From: an uncultured Bacteroidota bacterium
GTDB taxonomy: Bacteria; Bacteroidota; Bacteroidia; Bacteroidales; UBA12481
Direction of reading: 5' to 3'
NCBI GenBank assembly: GCA_903851365.1
Contig: CAINOB010000055.1
Span: 1 to 59,167, forward strand
Length of the DNA stretch: 59,167 nucleotides
In this document: in pieces, positions 1 through 6,628 of the stretch
How positions within the stretch are numbered: position 1 is the first letter of the stretch
How the letters are laid out: each line of letters begins with the position of its first letter
Made by a program: the position numbers and the translations under genes
The notes under the pieces: model-generated
Seen by the model: only the letters and a program-made list of their open reading frames with translations
Told to the model about the DNA's origin: nothing
The model's database searches: none

Positions 1-245
1 AATACGTTAAAATTCGGGTAAGGCATGATATAGTGGGCAAAGTTTACCACGTAATCCCAAATATATAAATGAGGTGCAATCTTAGACCAACCCGTGATGT
101 CATCCATAAATGATTTATTCTGGGGACATTCTTCCAGGGTATGTGCAACACAAGCTTCAATCGGGCATAAACGAATCACTACATTATTTCTTGGATGAAT
201 CGTTTTTGGAGGTGTACGGGTATATTGGTAAGCCAAAGTACCGAC
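1..245 (-). pseudogene. DUF4838 protein, 5'-truncated fragment (runs off the window)
   Basis: Read on the minus strand, this stretch gives an uninterrupted frame containing LAYQYTRTPPK, IEACVAHTLEEC and APHLYIWDYVVNFAHY followed by MPYPNFNV. These match the C-terminal half of DUF4838 proteins, which are usually secreted, glycan-associated proteins in Bacteroidota. The homology stops abruptly near position 240-245, where the expected upstream part of the domain should continue. The residues encoded further upstream no longer resemble the family, and a stop follows. The other end leaves the window, so downstream completeness is unknown. The missing 5' part abuts a similarly truncated CbpA tail on the other strand. 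I infer a deletion or misjoin. Family assignment is by recognised motifs only. Confidence 0.7.
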
Positions 246-303
246 AAATTTATCGGAGAAGCAAAAGGTACTTTTTAAAGAACTGGCTGAATTGCAATCT
301 TAA
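232..303 (+). pseudogene. cbpA: CbpA (DnaJ-like co-chaperone) C-terminal tail remnant
   Basis: This frame encodes AKVPTNLSEKQKVLFKELAEL then Gln-Ser and a stop at 301-303. It is the typical extreme C-terminus of CbpA/DnaJ-type co-chaperones (VP.NLS..E...F.ELA). A stop lies immediately upstream at 229-231, and nothing else of the J-domain or substrate-binding domains is present. It sits 10 bp before cbpM, the usual partner gene, which supports the identification. About 24 codons remain, so no functional CbpA is made here. The remnant overlaps the truncated end of the minus-strand DUF4838 fragment by a few bases. Confidence 0.65.
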
Positions 304-313
304 AAAGCAACTT

Positions 314-607
314 ATGAAAACAGGTCATTTAATAGCAATTGAAGAGTTTTGTCTGAGCCACAACATTGAGATCTCATTCATCAGTTCATTGCAAGAAACC
401 GGATTAATAGAAATCGAGATTATTAAAGAAACTGCGTTTATTGATGAAGAGCAACTTCATCTGTTGGAAAAATTTATCAGGTTGTATTTTGAGTTGGATA
501 TTAACCTTGAGGGCATCGAAACAGTTACCCATTTACTGCAAAGAGTTGTGTCAATGCAGGATGAGATAATTTCTTTAAAGAACAGGCTGCGTCTATACGA
601 AGACTAA
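314..607 (+). CDS. cbpM: Chaperone modulator CbpM
   Basis: A 97-residue protein starting at the ATG at 314. The family hallmarks are all present: an N-terminal MerR-like helical part (IAIEEFCLSHNIEISFI), then GLIEIE, EEQLHLLEKFIRLY, the signature DINLEGIETV, and a C-terminal helix rich in Glu/Lys/Arg. CbpM binds the J-domain of CbpA and inhibits its co-chaperone and DNA-binding activity. Here the cognate cbpA is reduced to its last codons just upstream, so this CbpM would need another J-protein partner or is on its way out. The frame stays open further upstream, but that part is the remnant region and has no family similarity, which decides the start. Confidence 0.85.
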   Translation: MKTGHLIAIEEFCLSHNIEISFISSLQETGLIEIEIIKETAFIDEEQLHLLEKFIRLYFELDINLEGIETVTHLLQRVVSMQDEIISLKNRLRLYED

Positions 608-661
608 CGACTGAAACCGTTATGGCAAATTAATTCCGTACCTTTAAGTTTTTGCAATCCT

Positions 662-1222
662 ATGAAAATCTTCATCCGGCATATGGTCAGTAATCGCTGC
701 AAAATGCTCGTGAAGTCGGAGTTGCAGAAACTCGGTCTTCATTTTATTTTAGTTGAATTAGGTGAAGTTGAGATCATGGAGAATATTACCTCTGAACAAC
801 GCAAGTTGCTGCAGGAAGGGTTGTTTCAATCAGGGCTGGAGTTAATCGAGGACCACAAGTCGATTCTCATTGAAAGAATAAAGACCATCATTATCGAAAT
901 GATACATTTGAATGATGAACCTCCCAAAACAAATTTCTCCCATTTTCTCAGTCAGAAGCTAAGCCACGATTATACCTACCTGGCCAATATTTTCTCAGAG
1001 TCGGCAGGTACTACCATCGAACATTACATTATCAACCATAAGATTGAACGGGTTAAGGAGTTGCTGATATATGACGAACTTAACCTTACTGAAATTTCCT
1101 ACCGGCTAAATTACAGTAGTGTGGCCCATCTGTCCAATCAGTTTAAGAAGGTGACCGGGTTAACCCCAACCTTTTTCAAGCAGCTCAGGGCCAATAGCAG
1201 GATTCCGTTGGAAAACATGTGA
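662..1222 (+). CDS. AraC-family transcriptional regulator (stand-alone, no sensor domain)
   Basis: A 186-residue cytoplasmic protein. Roughly residues 90-180 form an AraC/XylS-type double helix-turn-helix, with visible signatures YLANIFSESAGTTIEHYI, NLTEISYRLNYSSVAHLSNQ and FKKVTGLTPTFFKQLR. The first 85 residues are short, helical and lack a cupin or other known ligand domain. Small AraC proteins of this kind are common in Bacteroidota beside stress genes. It lies directly upstream of the YtxH operon. The promoter that starts right after its stop codon carries the paired TGTAAY repeats shared by three other promoters in the window. The 21-bp repeat period suits AraC-type dimers, so I infer it regulates those promoters. 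LytTR-type regulators use similar spacing and are an alternative. Confidence 0.85.
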   Translation: MKIFIRHMVSNRCKMLVKSELQKLGLHFILVELGEVEIMENITSEQRKLLQEGLFQSGLELIEDHKSILIERIKTIIIEMIHLNDEPPKTNFSHFLSQKLSHDYTYLANIFSESAGTTIEHYIINHKIERVKELLIYDELNLTEISYRLNYSSVAHLSNQFKKVTGLTPTFFKQLRANSRIPLENM

Positions 1223-1226
1223 ATGT

Positions 1227-1282
1227 TGTAATACTTTCCATGAATTGTGTAATGATTAGCAGAGCAGGGTGGCTCACCTTTG
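1227..1282 (+). promoter_or_regulatory. Promoter P1 with two direct repeats, upstream of the YtxH operon
   Basis: TGTAAT at 1227 and TGTAAT at 1248 are 21 bp apart. A -7-like CACCTTTG ends at 1282, exactly 35 nt from the start of the second repeat. Each repeat is preceded by a GAAT element. The same geometry occurs at 2452-2507, 6537-6592 and 20336-20391. Confidence 0.75.
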
Positions 1283-1316
1283 TTCTACTAAAGTATTAAT
1301 CAATTATACAAAAATC

Positions 1317-1595
1317 ATGAGTGCAGGAAAAGTTTTATTAGGCGTTCTGGCAGGAGTCGCTGTCGGTGCCGCAATGGGAATCTTATTCGCTCCGGAAAAA
1401 GGGACCACCACACGCAGGAAAATATCCAAAAAAAGTGATGATTACGCAGATGTTCTGGAAAACAAATTCGAAGATTTTATCGAAGGTGTCACACAAAAAT
1501 TTGAAGGTGTAAAAGAAGATGCCATCCGTATGGCCAAGAAGGCCAAACGCAGAATGGAAGAAGCAGAAGCAGAAGTCTCAGCTTCAGCCAAATAA
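1317..1595 (+). CDS. YtxH domain-containing protein
   Basis: A 92-residue protein taken from the ATG at 1317 (MSAGKVLLGVL). The family has a hydrophobic glycine/alanine-rich N-terminal membrane segment (about residues 4-24, GVLAGVAVGAAMGILFAP), then the PEKGTTTRRKI motif and a charged helical tail of about 60 residues rich in Lys/Glu. YtxH proteins are small membrane-attached stress proteins of unclear biochemical role. The gene is first of three co-oriented genes (24 bp and 8 bp gaps) behind the repeat-containing promoter P1. An upstream GTG at 1269 would start before the expected transcript start, so it is not used. Confidence 0.85.
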   Translation: MSAGKVLLGVLAGVAVGAAMGILFAPEKGTTTRRKISKKSDDYADVLENKFEDFIEGVTQKFEGVKEDAIRMAKKAKRRMEEAEAEVSASAK

Positions 1596-1619
1596 AAAAA
1601 ATCAGAATACCTCATTATT

Positions 1620-1961
1620 ATGGAAACTCCGGCAAATTTTATCGAATCAATAATTGAAAGAGTTGAATCCTATGGCAAAACAGTTTACGAACTGGCCAAA
1701 TATAAATTACTGGAATCCGTAATTGTTATTCTGACCTCTGTGCTATCACGTTTGGGCATGATCCTGGTGATGGCGCTAATTCTGATTTTTCTGAGCTTTG
1801 GAGTTTCCCTTTATCTGGGCGAGCTGCTTGGAAAATCATATTATGGCTTTTTTATAGTTGCAGCATTCTACCTGCTCGCAGGGATAGTGCTGCATTTTTT
1901 CCTTCACAGGTGGATCAAAAAACCAGTGAGTGAGTTAATTCTGCATCAATTCAAAAAATAA
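1620..1961 (+). CDS. Holin-like inner-membrane protein (DUF1469/phage holin superfamily)
   Basis: 113 residues with an amphipathic N-terminal helix and two strong transmembrane segments (about residues 34-62 and 72-96), ending in a short basic tail. The pattern and length fit the DUF1469/Phage_holin_3_6 type of small membrane protein. Despite the name, these occur in bacterial envelope-stress operons with YtxH proteins and not in phages. There are no phage genes nearby. It is the second gene of the YtxH operon, so it probably shares promoter P1. Precise function is unknown. Confidence 0.75.
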   Translation: METPANFIESIIERVESYGKTVYELAKYKLLESVIVILTSVLSRLGMILVMALILIFLSFGVSLYLGELLGKSYYGFFIVAAFYLLAGIVLHFFLHRWIKKPVSELILHQFKK

Positions 1962-1969
1962 GGTTCACC

Positions 1970-2323
1970 ATGCAAAATATAAATTCAGAAAGTGATTTAA
2001 AAGCTGCCATTATAGAATTGGAAGCCCGTCGGGCCGATCAGGAATTCTTTCTGAAGGAGCAACTTCACCAGGCATACGAGAGCATCAAACCCACAAACCT
2101 TTTAACCGGTGTTGTGACCGGTGCGGTAACTAAACTGATTTTTCAGGGAGCATCTAAAAATCCCCTGAAAAAAATTCTGGGTTCGGTATTGATGTTTGGT
2201 GTCACACAATTAGTGTCAAGAAATCCGGAGATCATAAAATCTGCCGGAGAGAAATTTTTCAATCTTTTCAGAAGTAAGTCGGCCAGAAAGCACCTTGCTT
2301 CCGATCCCCAGATATTAAGTTGA
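1970..2323 (+). CDS. Conserved hypothetical protein, third gene of the YtxH operon
   Basis: 117 residues. An N-terminal helical segment (EARRADQEFFLKEQLHQAYE) is followed by TNLLTGVVTGAVTKLIF, a short hydrophobic/glycine region that could lie in or on the membrane, and a basic C-terminus. I do not recognise a named domain. Proteins of this size and layout commonly accompany YtxH and holin-like genes in Bacteroidota. The 8-bp gap to the preceding gene implies co-transcription. Function is inferred only from company: envelope or membrane stress. Confidence 0.65.
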   Translation: MQNINSESDLKAAIIELEARRADQEFFLKEQLHQAYESIKPTNLLTGVVTGAVTKLIFQGASKNPLKKILGSVLMFGVTQLVSRNPEIIKSAGEKFFNLFRSKSARKHLASDPQILS

Positions 2324-2324
2324 A

Positions 2325-2350
2325 TTAACCAGGCTTATCTGCCAGGTTAA
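2325..2350 (+). terminator. Imperfect inverted repeat after the YtxH operon
   Basis: TTAACCaGGC and GCCaGGTTAA form a nine-pair stem with one mismatch and a six-base loop. It lies 2 bp after the stop of the last operon gene. No T-run follows, so termination is only a possibility. The rest of 2351-2451 holds nothing that I recognise. Confidence 0.4.
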
Positions 2351-2451
2351 ATACCTCCATTACAAGCATTCCATTCTTAATCAGTACGCTGATTATATCC
2401 GTATACATTTTTATGCGAATCAATCGTAATTATATGTAAATGTGTGAATTA

Positions 2452-2507
2452 CACAACTAAAACTCGAAATTGTGTAATGCTTTACCCAGGCATTGGGTTG
2501 ATCTTTG
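2452..2507 (+). promoter_or_regulatory. Promoter P2 with two direct repeats, upstream of surface module 1
   Basis: CACAAC at 2452 and TGTAAT at 2473 are 21 bp apart. The -7-like GATCTTTG ends at 2507, 35 nt after the second repeat begins. GTGTGAATT precedes the first repeat. Transcription would start about 30 nt before the lipoprotein ATG at 2544. Confidence 0.75.
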
Positions 2508-2543
2508 TTGATGAAAATTTTATCATTCCTTAAAACAAATAAA

Positions 2544-4298
2544 ATGAAAATGAAAACGCTATTGGCAACTCTTGCTATAGTATCCATTGTGATTTTTGCC
2601 GGATGCAAAAAAGATGATTATGTGGAAACTAAGGGAGTATGCCCGATTGTGATATCTACCGTCCCAACAAATGGGGCCACAGGTGTGCCAATCAACCAGA
2701 TTATCACGGTGACATTCAATGAAAGGATGAATCCGGCTACTATTACCCAGACCTCTTTTACCCTTCAGGGGGGATCGAGAGTTTCCGGAACGCTGACCTA
2801 TGACGGTAGCGGTCCCACTTTTAGTTTTACGCCTTCGGTTCCTCTTTTGTATAACACTACCTATACGGGAAGAGTGGCAACATCTGTCAAGGACAATGCA
2901 GGCAATGCATTACAGAAGGAATACGTATGGACATTTACGACCATAGCCCAATATACCGTGGTGCTTTCAGCGAATCCACTGGCTGGAGGAACAACCACCG
3001 GTGGCGGTACTTTTGACAATGGAGCTACAGTAACTATTGGCGCTACCGCAAATTCAGGGTATACCTTTACCAACTGGACCGAAGGGGTTAACGTAGTTTC
3101 CACCAATGCCAATTACCTCTTTACCGTAACCGGTAACGCGACCCTGGTTGCAAACTTTACGGAAAACGTTAGTGTTTATACGGTTACAGTGGCAGCAAAT
3201 CCGCTGATCGGTGGAACTGTCACAGGTGGCGGATCATTCAATGCAGGCACATCAATTACCGTCGGAGCTACTGCTAATGCCGGATACACCTTTATCAACT
3301 GGACCGAAGGGGTTAACGTAGTTTCCACCAATGCCAATTACCTCTTTACCGTAACCGGTAACACGACCCTGGTAGCAAACTTTTCGGAAAACGTTAGTGT
3401 TTATACGGTTACAGTGGCAGCAAATCCGCCTGCCGGTGGAACAACAACAGGTGGCGGGTCATATAATTCAGGAGCTTCAGTAACTGTTGGAGCAACCGCA
3501 AATGTGGGATACACTTTTACGAATTGGACCGAAGGAGTCTTAATAGTATCCACTGATGCCAATTACAATTTCACAATTACAGGTAACCGAATACTGACAG
3601 CTAACTTTAATAAAGGAGCGGTAGGTCCGGGTGCAGTGAACCTTGGAAGCGCAGCTGATTTTGAAATTCTTACAAAATCAGGAATCTCCACAACCGGCGT
3701 AACCTCAATAACCGGTGATATCGGAGTAAGTCCGGCAGCAGCCGCTTCGATAACGGGATTTGGCCTGATCATGGATGCCAATAATCAATCATCACATACG
3801 CCTATTGTTATTGGTAAAGTGTATGCCGCTGACTATGCAGCACCAACACCAGCTAAGATGACTACTGCCGTCAGTGATATGGAAACGGCTTATACCACGG
3901 CCAACGGGTTAACAGTACCGGCTCCTGTTGTTGAACTGGGTGCTGGAAACATCAGCGGAATGAACCTGGCTCCCGGCTTGTATAAATGGAGCACTGGCCT
4001 GTTAATAACAGGTTCCGGTGTAACATTAACAGGATCAGCTGACGATACCTGGGTATTCCAGATCGCTCAGAATCTGACTGTAGATAACAGTGTTATCATC
4101 ACCCTCGCAGGTGGCGCCCAGGCTAAGAACATTTTCTGGGTCGTTGCCGGCCAGGCAACCCTCGGTACCATGGTTAATTTCAGCGGGAACATCCTCAGCA
4201 AAACACTTATTTCCTTGAACGACGGTGCAATAATTACCGGAAGATTACTGGCCCAGACTGCTGTTACCCTGATTGGTAGTACGGTAATTAAACCTTAA
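2544..4298 (+). CDS. Surface lipoprotein, module 1: Big_5, 3 InlB-like repeats, DUF3494 ice-binding-like tip
   Basis: 584 residues from the ATG at 2544; the N-terminus aligns with both paralogues. A lipoprotein signal peptide ends at IVIFAGC, giving mature CKKDD, a charge pattern used for outer-surface export of lipoproteins in this phylum. Residues about 32-132 form a Big_5 Ig-like domain (STVPTNGATGVP, ITVTFNERMNP). Residues 137-359 are three repeats of about 75 residues of the InlB B-repeat type, each with GYTF.NWTEG and LVANF-type motifs. About 363-584 is a DUF3494 domain (GDIGVSP, NISGMNLAPGLYKW, DDTWVFQI, VNFSGNIL), the fold of ice-binding adhesins. It is paired with an OmpA-type gene 34 bp downstream and driven by P2. 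A surface adhesin role is inferred; ice binding is not shown. Confidence 0.85.
   Translation: MKMKTLLATLAIVSIVIFAGCKKDDYVETKGVCPIVISTVPTNGATGVPINQIITVTFNERMNPATITQTSFTLQGGSRVSGTLTYDGSGPTFSFTPSVPLLYNTTYTGRVATSVKDNAGNALQKEYVWTFTTIAQYTVVLSANPLAGGTTTGGGTFDNGATVTIGATANSGYTFTNWTEGVNVVSTNANYLFTVTGNATLVANFTENVSVYTVTVAANPLIGGTVTGGGSFNAGTSITVGATANAGYTFINWTEGVNVVSTNANYLFTVTGNTTLVANFSENVSVYTVTVAANPPAGGTTTGGGSYNSGASVTVGATANVGYTFTNWTEGVLIVSTDANYNFTITGNRILTANFNKGAVGPGAVNLGSAADFEILTKSGISTTGVTSITGDIGVSPAAAASITGFGLIMDANNQSSHTPIVIGKVYAADYAAPTPAKMTTAVSDMETAYTTANGLTVPAPVVELGAGNISGMNLAPGLYKWSTGLLITGSGVTLTGSADDTWVFQIAQNLTVDNSVIITLAGGAQAKNIFWVVAGQATLGTMVNFSGNILSKTLISLNDGAIITGRLLAQTAVTLIGSTVIKP
2952..3620 (+). repeat. 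Three tandem InlB-like repeats in module 1
   Basis: The unit is about 222-225 nt. Repeats 1 and 2 share a nearly identical stretch of roughly 130 nt (from about 3073 and 3297) with only a few base differences, indicating recent duplication or gene conversion. Repeat 3 is more diverged. Confidence 0.9.
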
Positions 4299-4332
4299 TA
4301 ACAGGAATTAATAATACTTAAATATTAATAAA

Positions 4333-6384
4333 ATGATTTTTAATATCAATTCAGAAAAGGGATCTCGTTTAAAAAGATCCCTTTATATCCCAACAATAAA
4401 AAGCCTTCTTGTAAGTGCTTTGATTTTGACAGGGATCCACGCATCAGTTCAGGCACAGGATACCATCAGGTATACGAAACCAAGCTGGTACTTTGGAGCT
4501 GCTGCAGGTGCAAACCTAATTTTTTTCCGGGGCTCAACCCAGCATTTGAATTCAACATTTACGGCTCCTGCAGCATTCCATAATGGATTTGGTGTTGGCC
4601 TCTTTGCAGCTCCGCTAATTGAATATCATCGCCCGGGCACCTTGCTTGGATTTATGATCCAGGCAGGATATGACGGTCGTAAAGGCAAGTTCGATGAGAT
4701 CAAGACTCCCTGTAACTGTCCTGCTGATTTAAAGACAGATCTCAGTTATATCACTATTGAACCCAGCATTCGAATAGCCCCTTTCAAATCGAGCTTCTAT
4801 ATATATGCGGGTCCACGTGTGGCTTTTAATCTGGGAAAATCGTTCACATATTCCCAAAAGATCAATCCCGACTATCCGGAACAGATAGTTGAACCAGATA
4901 TTAAAGGTGATTTTGGATTCCTGAATAATACGCTGCTTTCCATCCAAATCGGAGCCGGATACGACATCGCTCTATCTTCGGAATATAAAAAATACCAGTG
5001 GGCTTTGTCTCCGTTTATAGCTTATCATCCTTATTTTGGGCAGAATCCCCGGTCAATAGATACCTGGAATGTCACAACTTTACGACTTGGGGTTGCTTTG
5101 AAAATGGGTCGCGGTCACAGAATTGAAGAACCGGTAAAAGCCCAAATCCCAATGGTGGCTAAGATTGTGGTTATAGAGCCCGAAATCAAATTCTCAGTGA
5201 ATGCTCCAAAGAATATTCCGGTGAACCGGACTGTAAGAGAGATATTCCCATTGCGTAATTACATATTCTTTAACCTGGGATCAACCGAAATACCGGATCG
5301 GTATGTTCTGCTGAGGAAAGATCAGGTTGCTGACTTTAAAGAAGATCAGCTTGATAAACTCAAACCCAGAAACCTATCGGGTCGTTCCGAAAGACAAATG
5401 GTTGTTTATTATAATGTGATTAACATCCTCGGTGACCGAATGGGAAAGAACCCAAAAGCCACCATAAGATTGGTCGGATCCTCAGAAAATGGACCCAAGG
5501 ATGGCAAAAAGATGGCGGAATCGGTTAAAGTGTACCTGGTGAATGTTTTTAATATTGATCCTTCGAGAATTGTTATTGAAGGCCGCGAAAAGCCAAAAAT
5601 CCCTTCAGAACAGCCGGGCGGAAACAAAGAACTTGCCCTGCTTCGTGAGGGAGACCAGAGAGTTTCTATCGAATCCGGCACCCCTGAAATGCTGATGGAA
5701 TTCCAGACCGGACCTAATGCCCCACTGCGTCCCGTGGAATTTATTGACACTCAGGAAGCCCCGATCGACAGCTATGTAAATTTCAATGCTGACGGAGCCA
5801 ATGAGGCCTTTTCATCGTGGTCATTGGAAATCACTGACAAAACCGGCAGAATGCAGAACTTCGGCCCTTATACCCAGGATCGGGTGACCATTCCCGGCAA
5901 ATCAATATTGGGCACACAGTCTGAAGGTGACTTCAACGTGACTATGATTGGACAAACCAAAAGCGGCACCATGATTAAAAAGGATACAACCATACATCTG
6001 GTTTTATGGACACCTCCGGTCCCAGAAGAAACAACCAGATTCAGTATCATTTATGAATTCAACAATTCCGAGGCCATCAATATTTATGAGAAGTATCTGA
6101 CTGAAATTATTATCCCCAGAATCCCAAAAGACGGAAAAGTTATCATAAGTGGTTACACCGACATTATCGGTGAAGATGCTCATAACATGCAATTATCCAT
6201 TGACAGGGCAAATGATGTCAAAAGAATAATTGAAAAGGGGTTGATGAAGGTTGAAAGAAGCGATGTCAAACTCGAAATACATGGATTTGGTGAAGATCAA
6301 AGCTTATCACCTTTTGAGAATAAATTTCCCGAAGAAAGGTTTTACAACCGGACAGTTATTATTGATATTATCCCAAATAGTTGA
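4333..6384 (+). CDS. Beta-barrel protein with two OmpA-like domains, module 1
   Basis: 683 residues. The signal peptide ends near SVQAQ/DTIRY at about residue 42. Residues about 45-255 look like an outer-membrane beta-barrel, with alternating aromatic strands (PSWYFGAAAGANLIFFRG, GFMIQAGYDGRKG). A first, divergent OmpA-like domain spans about 300-450 (IFFNLGSTEIPDRYVLL, RLVGSSENGPKDGKKMAES, GDQRVSIES). A linker domain follows, and a second, canonical OmpA domain ends the protein (GYTDIIGEDAHN.QLSIDRA, GFGED, FYNRTVIIDI). OmpA domains bind peptidoglycan, so the protein would tie the outer membrane to the wall. It lies 34 bp after the surface lipoprotein and has two paralogues here in identical context. 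The start is supported by alignment of all three N-termini. Confidence 0.85.
   Translation: MIFNINSEKGSRLKRSLYIPTIKSLLVSALILTGIHASVQAQDTIRYTKPSWYFGAAAGANLIFFRGSTQHLNSTFTAPAAFHNGFGVGLFAAPLIEYHRPGTLLGFMIQAGYDGRKGKFDEIKTPCNCPADLKTDLSYITIEPSIRIAPFKSSFYIYAGPRVAFNLGKSFTYSQKINPDYPEQIVEPDIKGDFGFLNNTLLSIQIGAGYDIALSSEYKKYQWALSPFIAYHPYFGQNPRSIDTWNVTTLRLGVALKMGRGHRIEEPVKAQIPMVAKIVVIEPEIKFSVNAPKNIPVNRTVREIFPLRNYIFFNLGSTEIPDRYVLLRKDQVADFKEDQLDKLKPRNLSGRSERQMVVYYNVINILGDRMGKNPKATIRLVGSSENGPKDGKKMAESVKVYLVNVFNIDPSRIVIEGREKPKIPSEQPGGNKELALLREGDQRVSIESGTPEMLMEFQTGPNAPLRPVEFIDTQEAPIDSYVNFNADGANEAFSSWSLEITDKTGRMQNFGPYTQDRVTIPGKSILGTQSEGDFNVTMIGQTKSGTMIKKDTTIHLVLWTPPVPEETTRFSIIYEFNNSEAINIYEKYLTEIIIPRIPKDGKVIISGYTDIIGEDAHNMQLSIDRANDVKRIIEKGLMKVERSDVKLEIHGFGEDQSLSPFENKFPEERFYNRTVIIDIIPNS
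4356..4384 (+). promoter_or_regulatory. Hairpin just inside the OmpA-type reading frame, module 1
   Basis: AAGGGATCT (4357-4365) pairs perfectly with AGATCCCTT (4375-4383) around a 9-nt loop. A further A-T pair extends it on each side. It starts 24 nt after the ATG. The two paralogous genes have a hairpin at the same place; see 10692-10718 and 18216-18243. Confidence 0.65.
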
Positions 6385-6420
6385 GCTCTTAAAGTTTATA
6401 TATCTGTAAGATTAAAATGG

Positions 6421-6455
6421 AAGCTGCTTGATAAAACTCAGGCAGCTTTTCTTTT
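6421..6455 (+). terminator. Rho-independent terminator after module 1
   Basis: AAGCTGCTTGA pairs with TCAGGCAGCTT (11 pairs including one G-U) around TAAAAC, followed by TTCTTTT. It is 37 bp after the OmpA-type stop codon. Confidence 0.85.
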
Positions 6456-6536
6456 GGATCCCCTGTCAACAGTATGATTAGATGATCCATTGTTTCGATA
6501 TCCAGAGATATTATAAATCTGATTATGTGTGAATTA

Positions 6537-6592
6537 TGCAACTCATTTCTGTAATTGTGTAACGCTTTAGGGTATTTAAGGGTTGATCTTTG
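6537..6592 (+). promoter_or_regulatory. Promoter P3 with two direct repeats, upstream of surface module 2
   Basis: TGCAAC at 6537 and TGTAAC at 6558 are 21 bp apart. GATCTTTG ends at 6592, 35 nt from the start of the second repeat. The first site has the same upstream GTGTGAATT as P2, and TTGTGTAAYGCTTTA at the second site matches P2 almost base for base. Confidence 0.75.
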
Positions 6593-6628
6593 TTTTGAAA
6601 ATTTCATCATTCCTAATAACAAATAAAA

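Noticed and set aside
1620-1961. Prophage lysis gene because of the holin-like fold
   Set aside because: No phage genes nearby, and this family is common in stress operons with YtxH.
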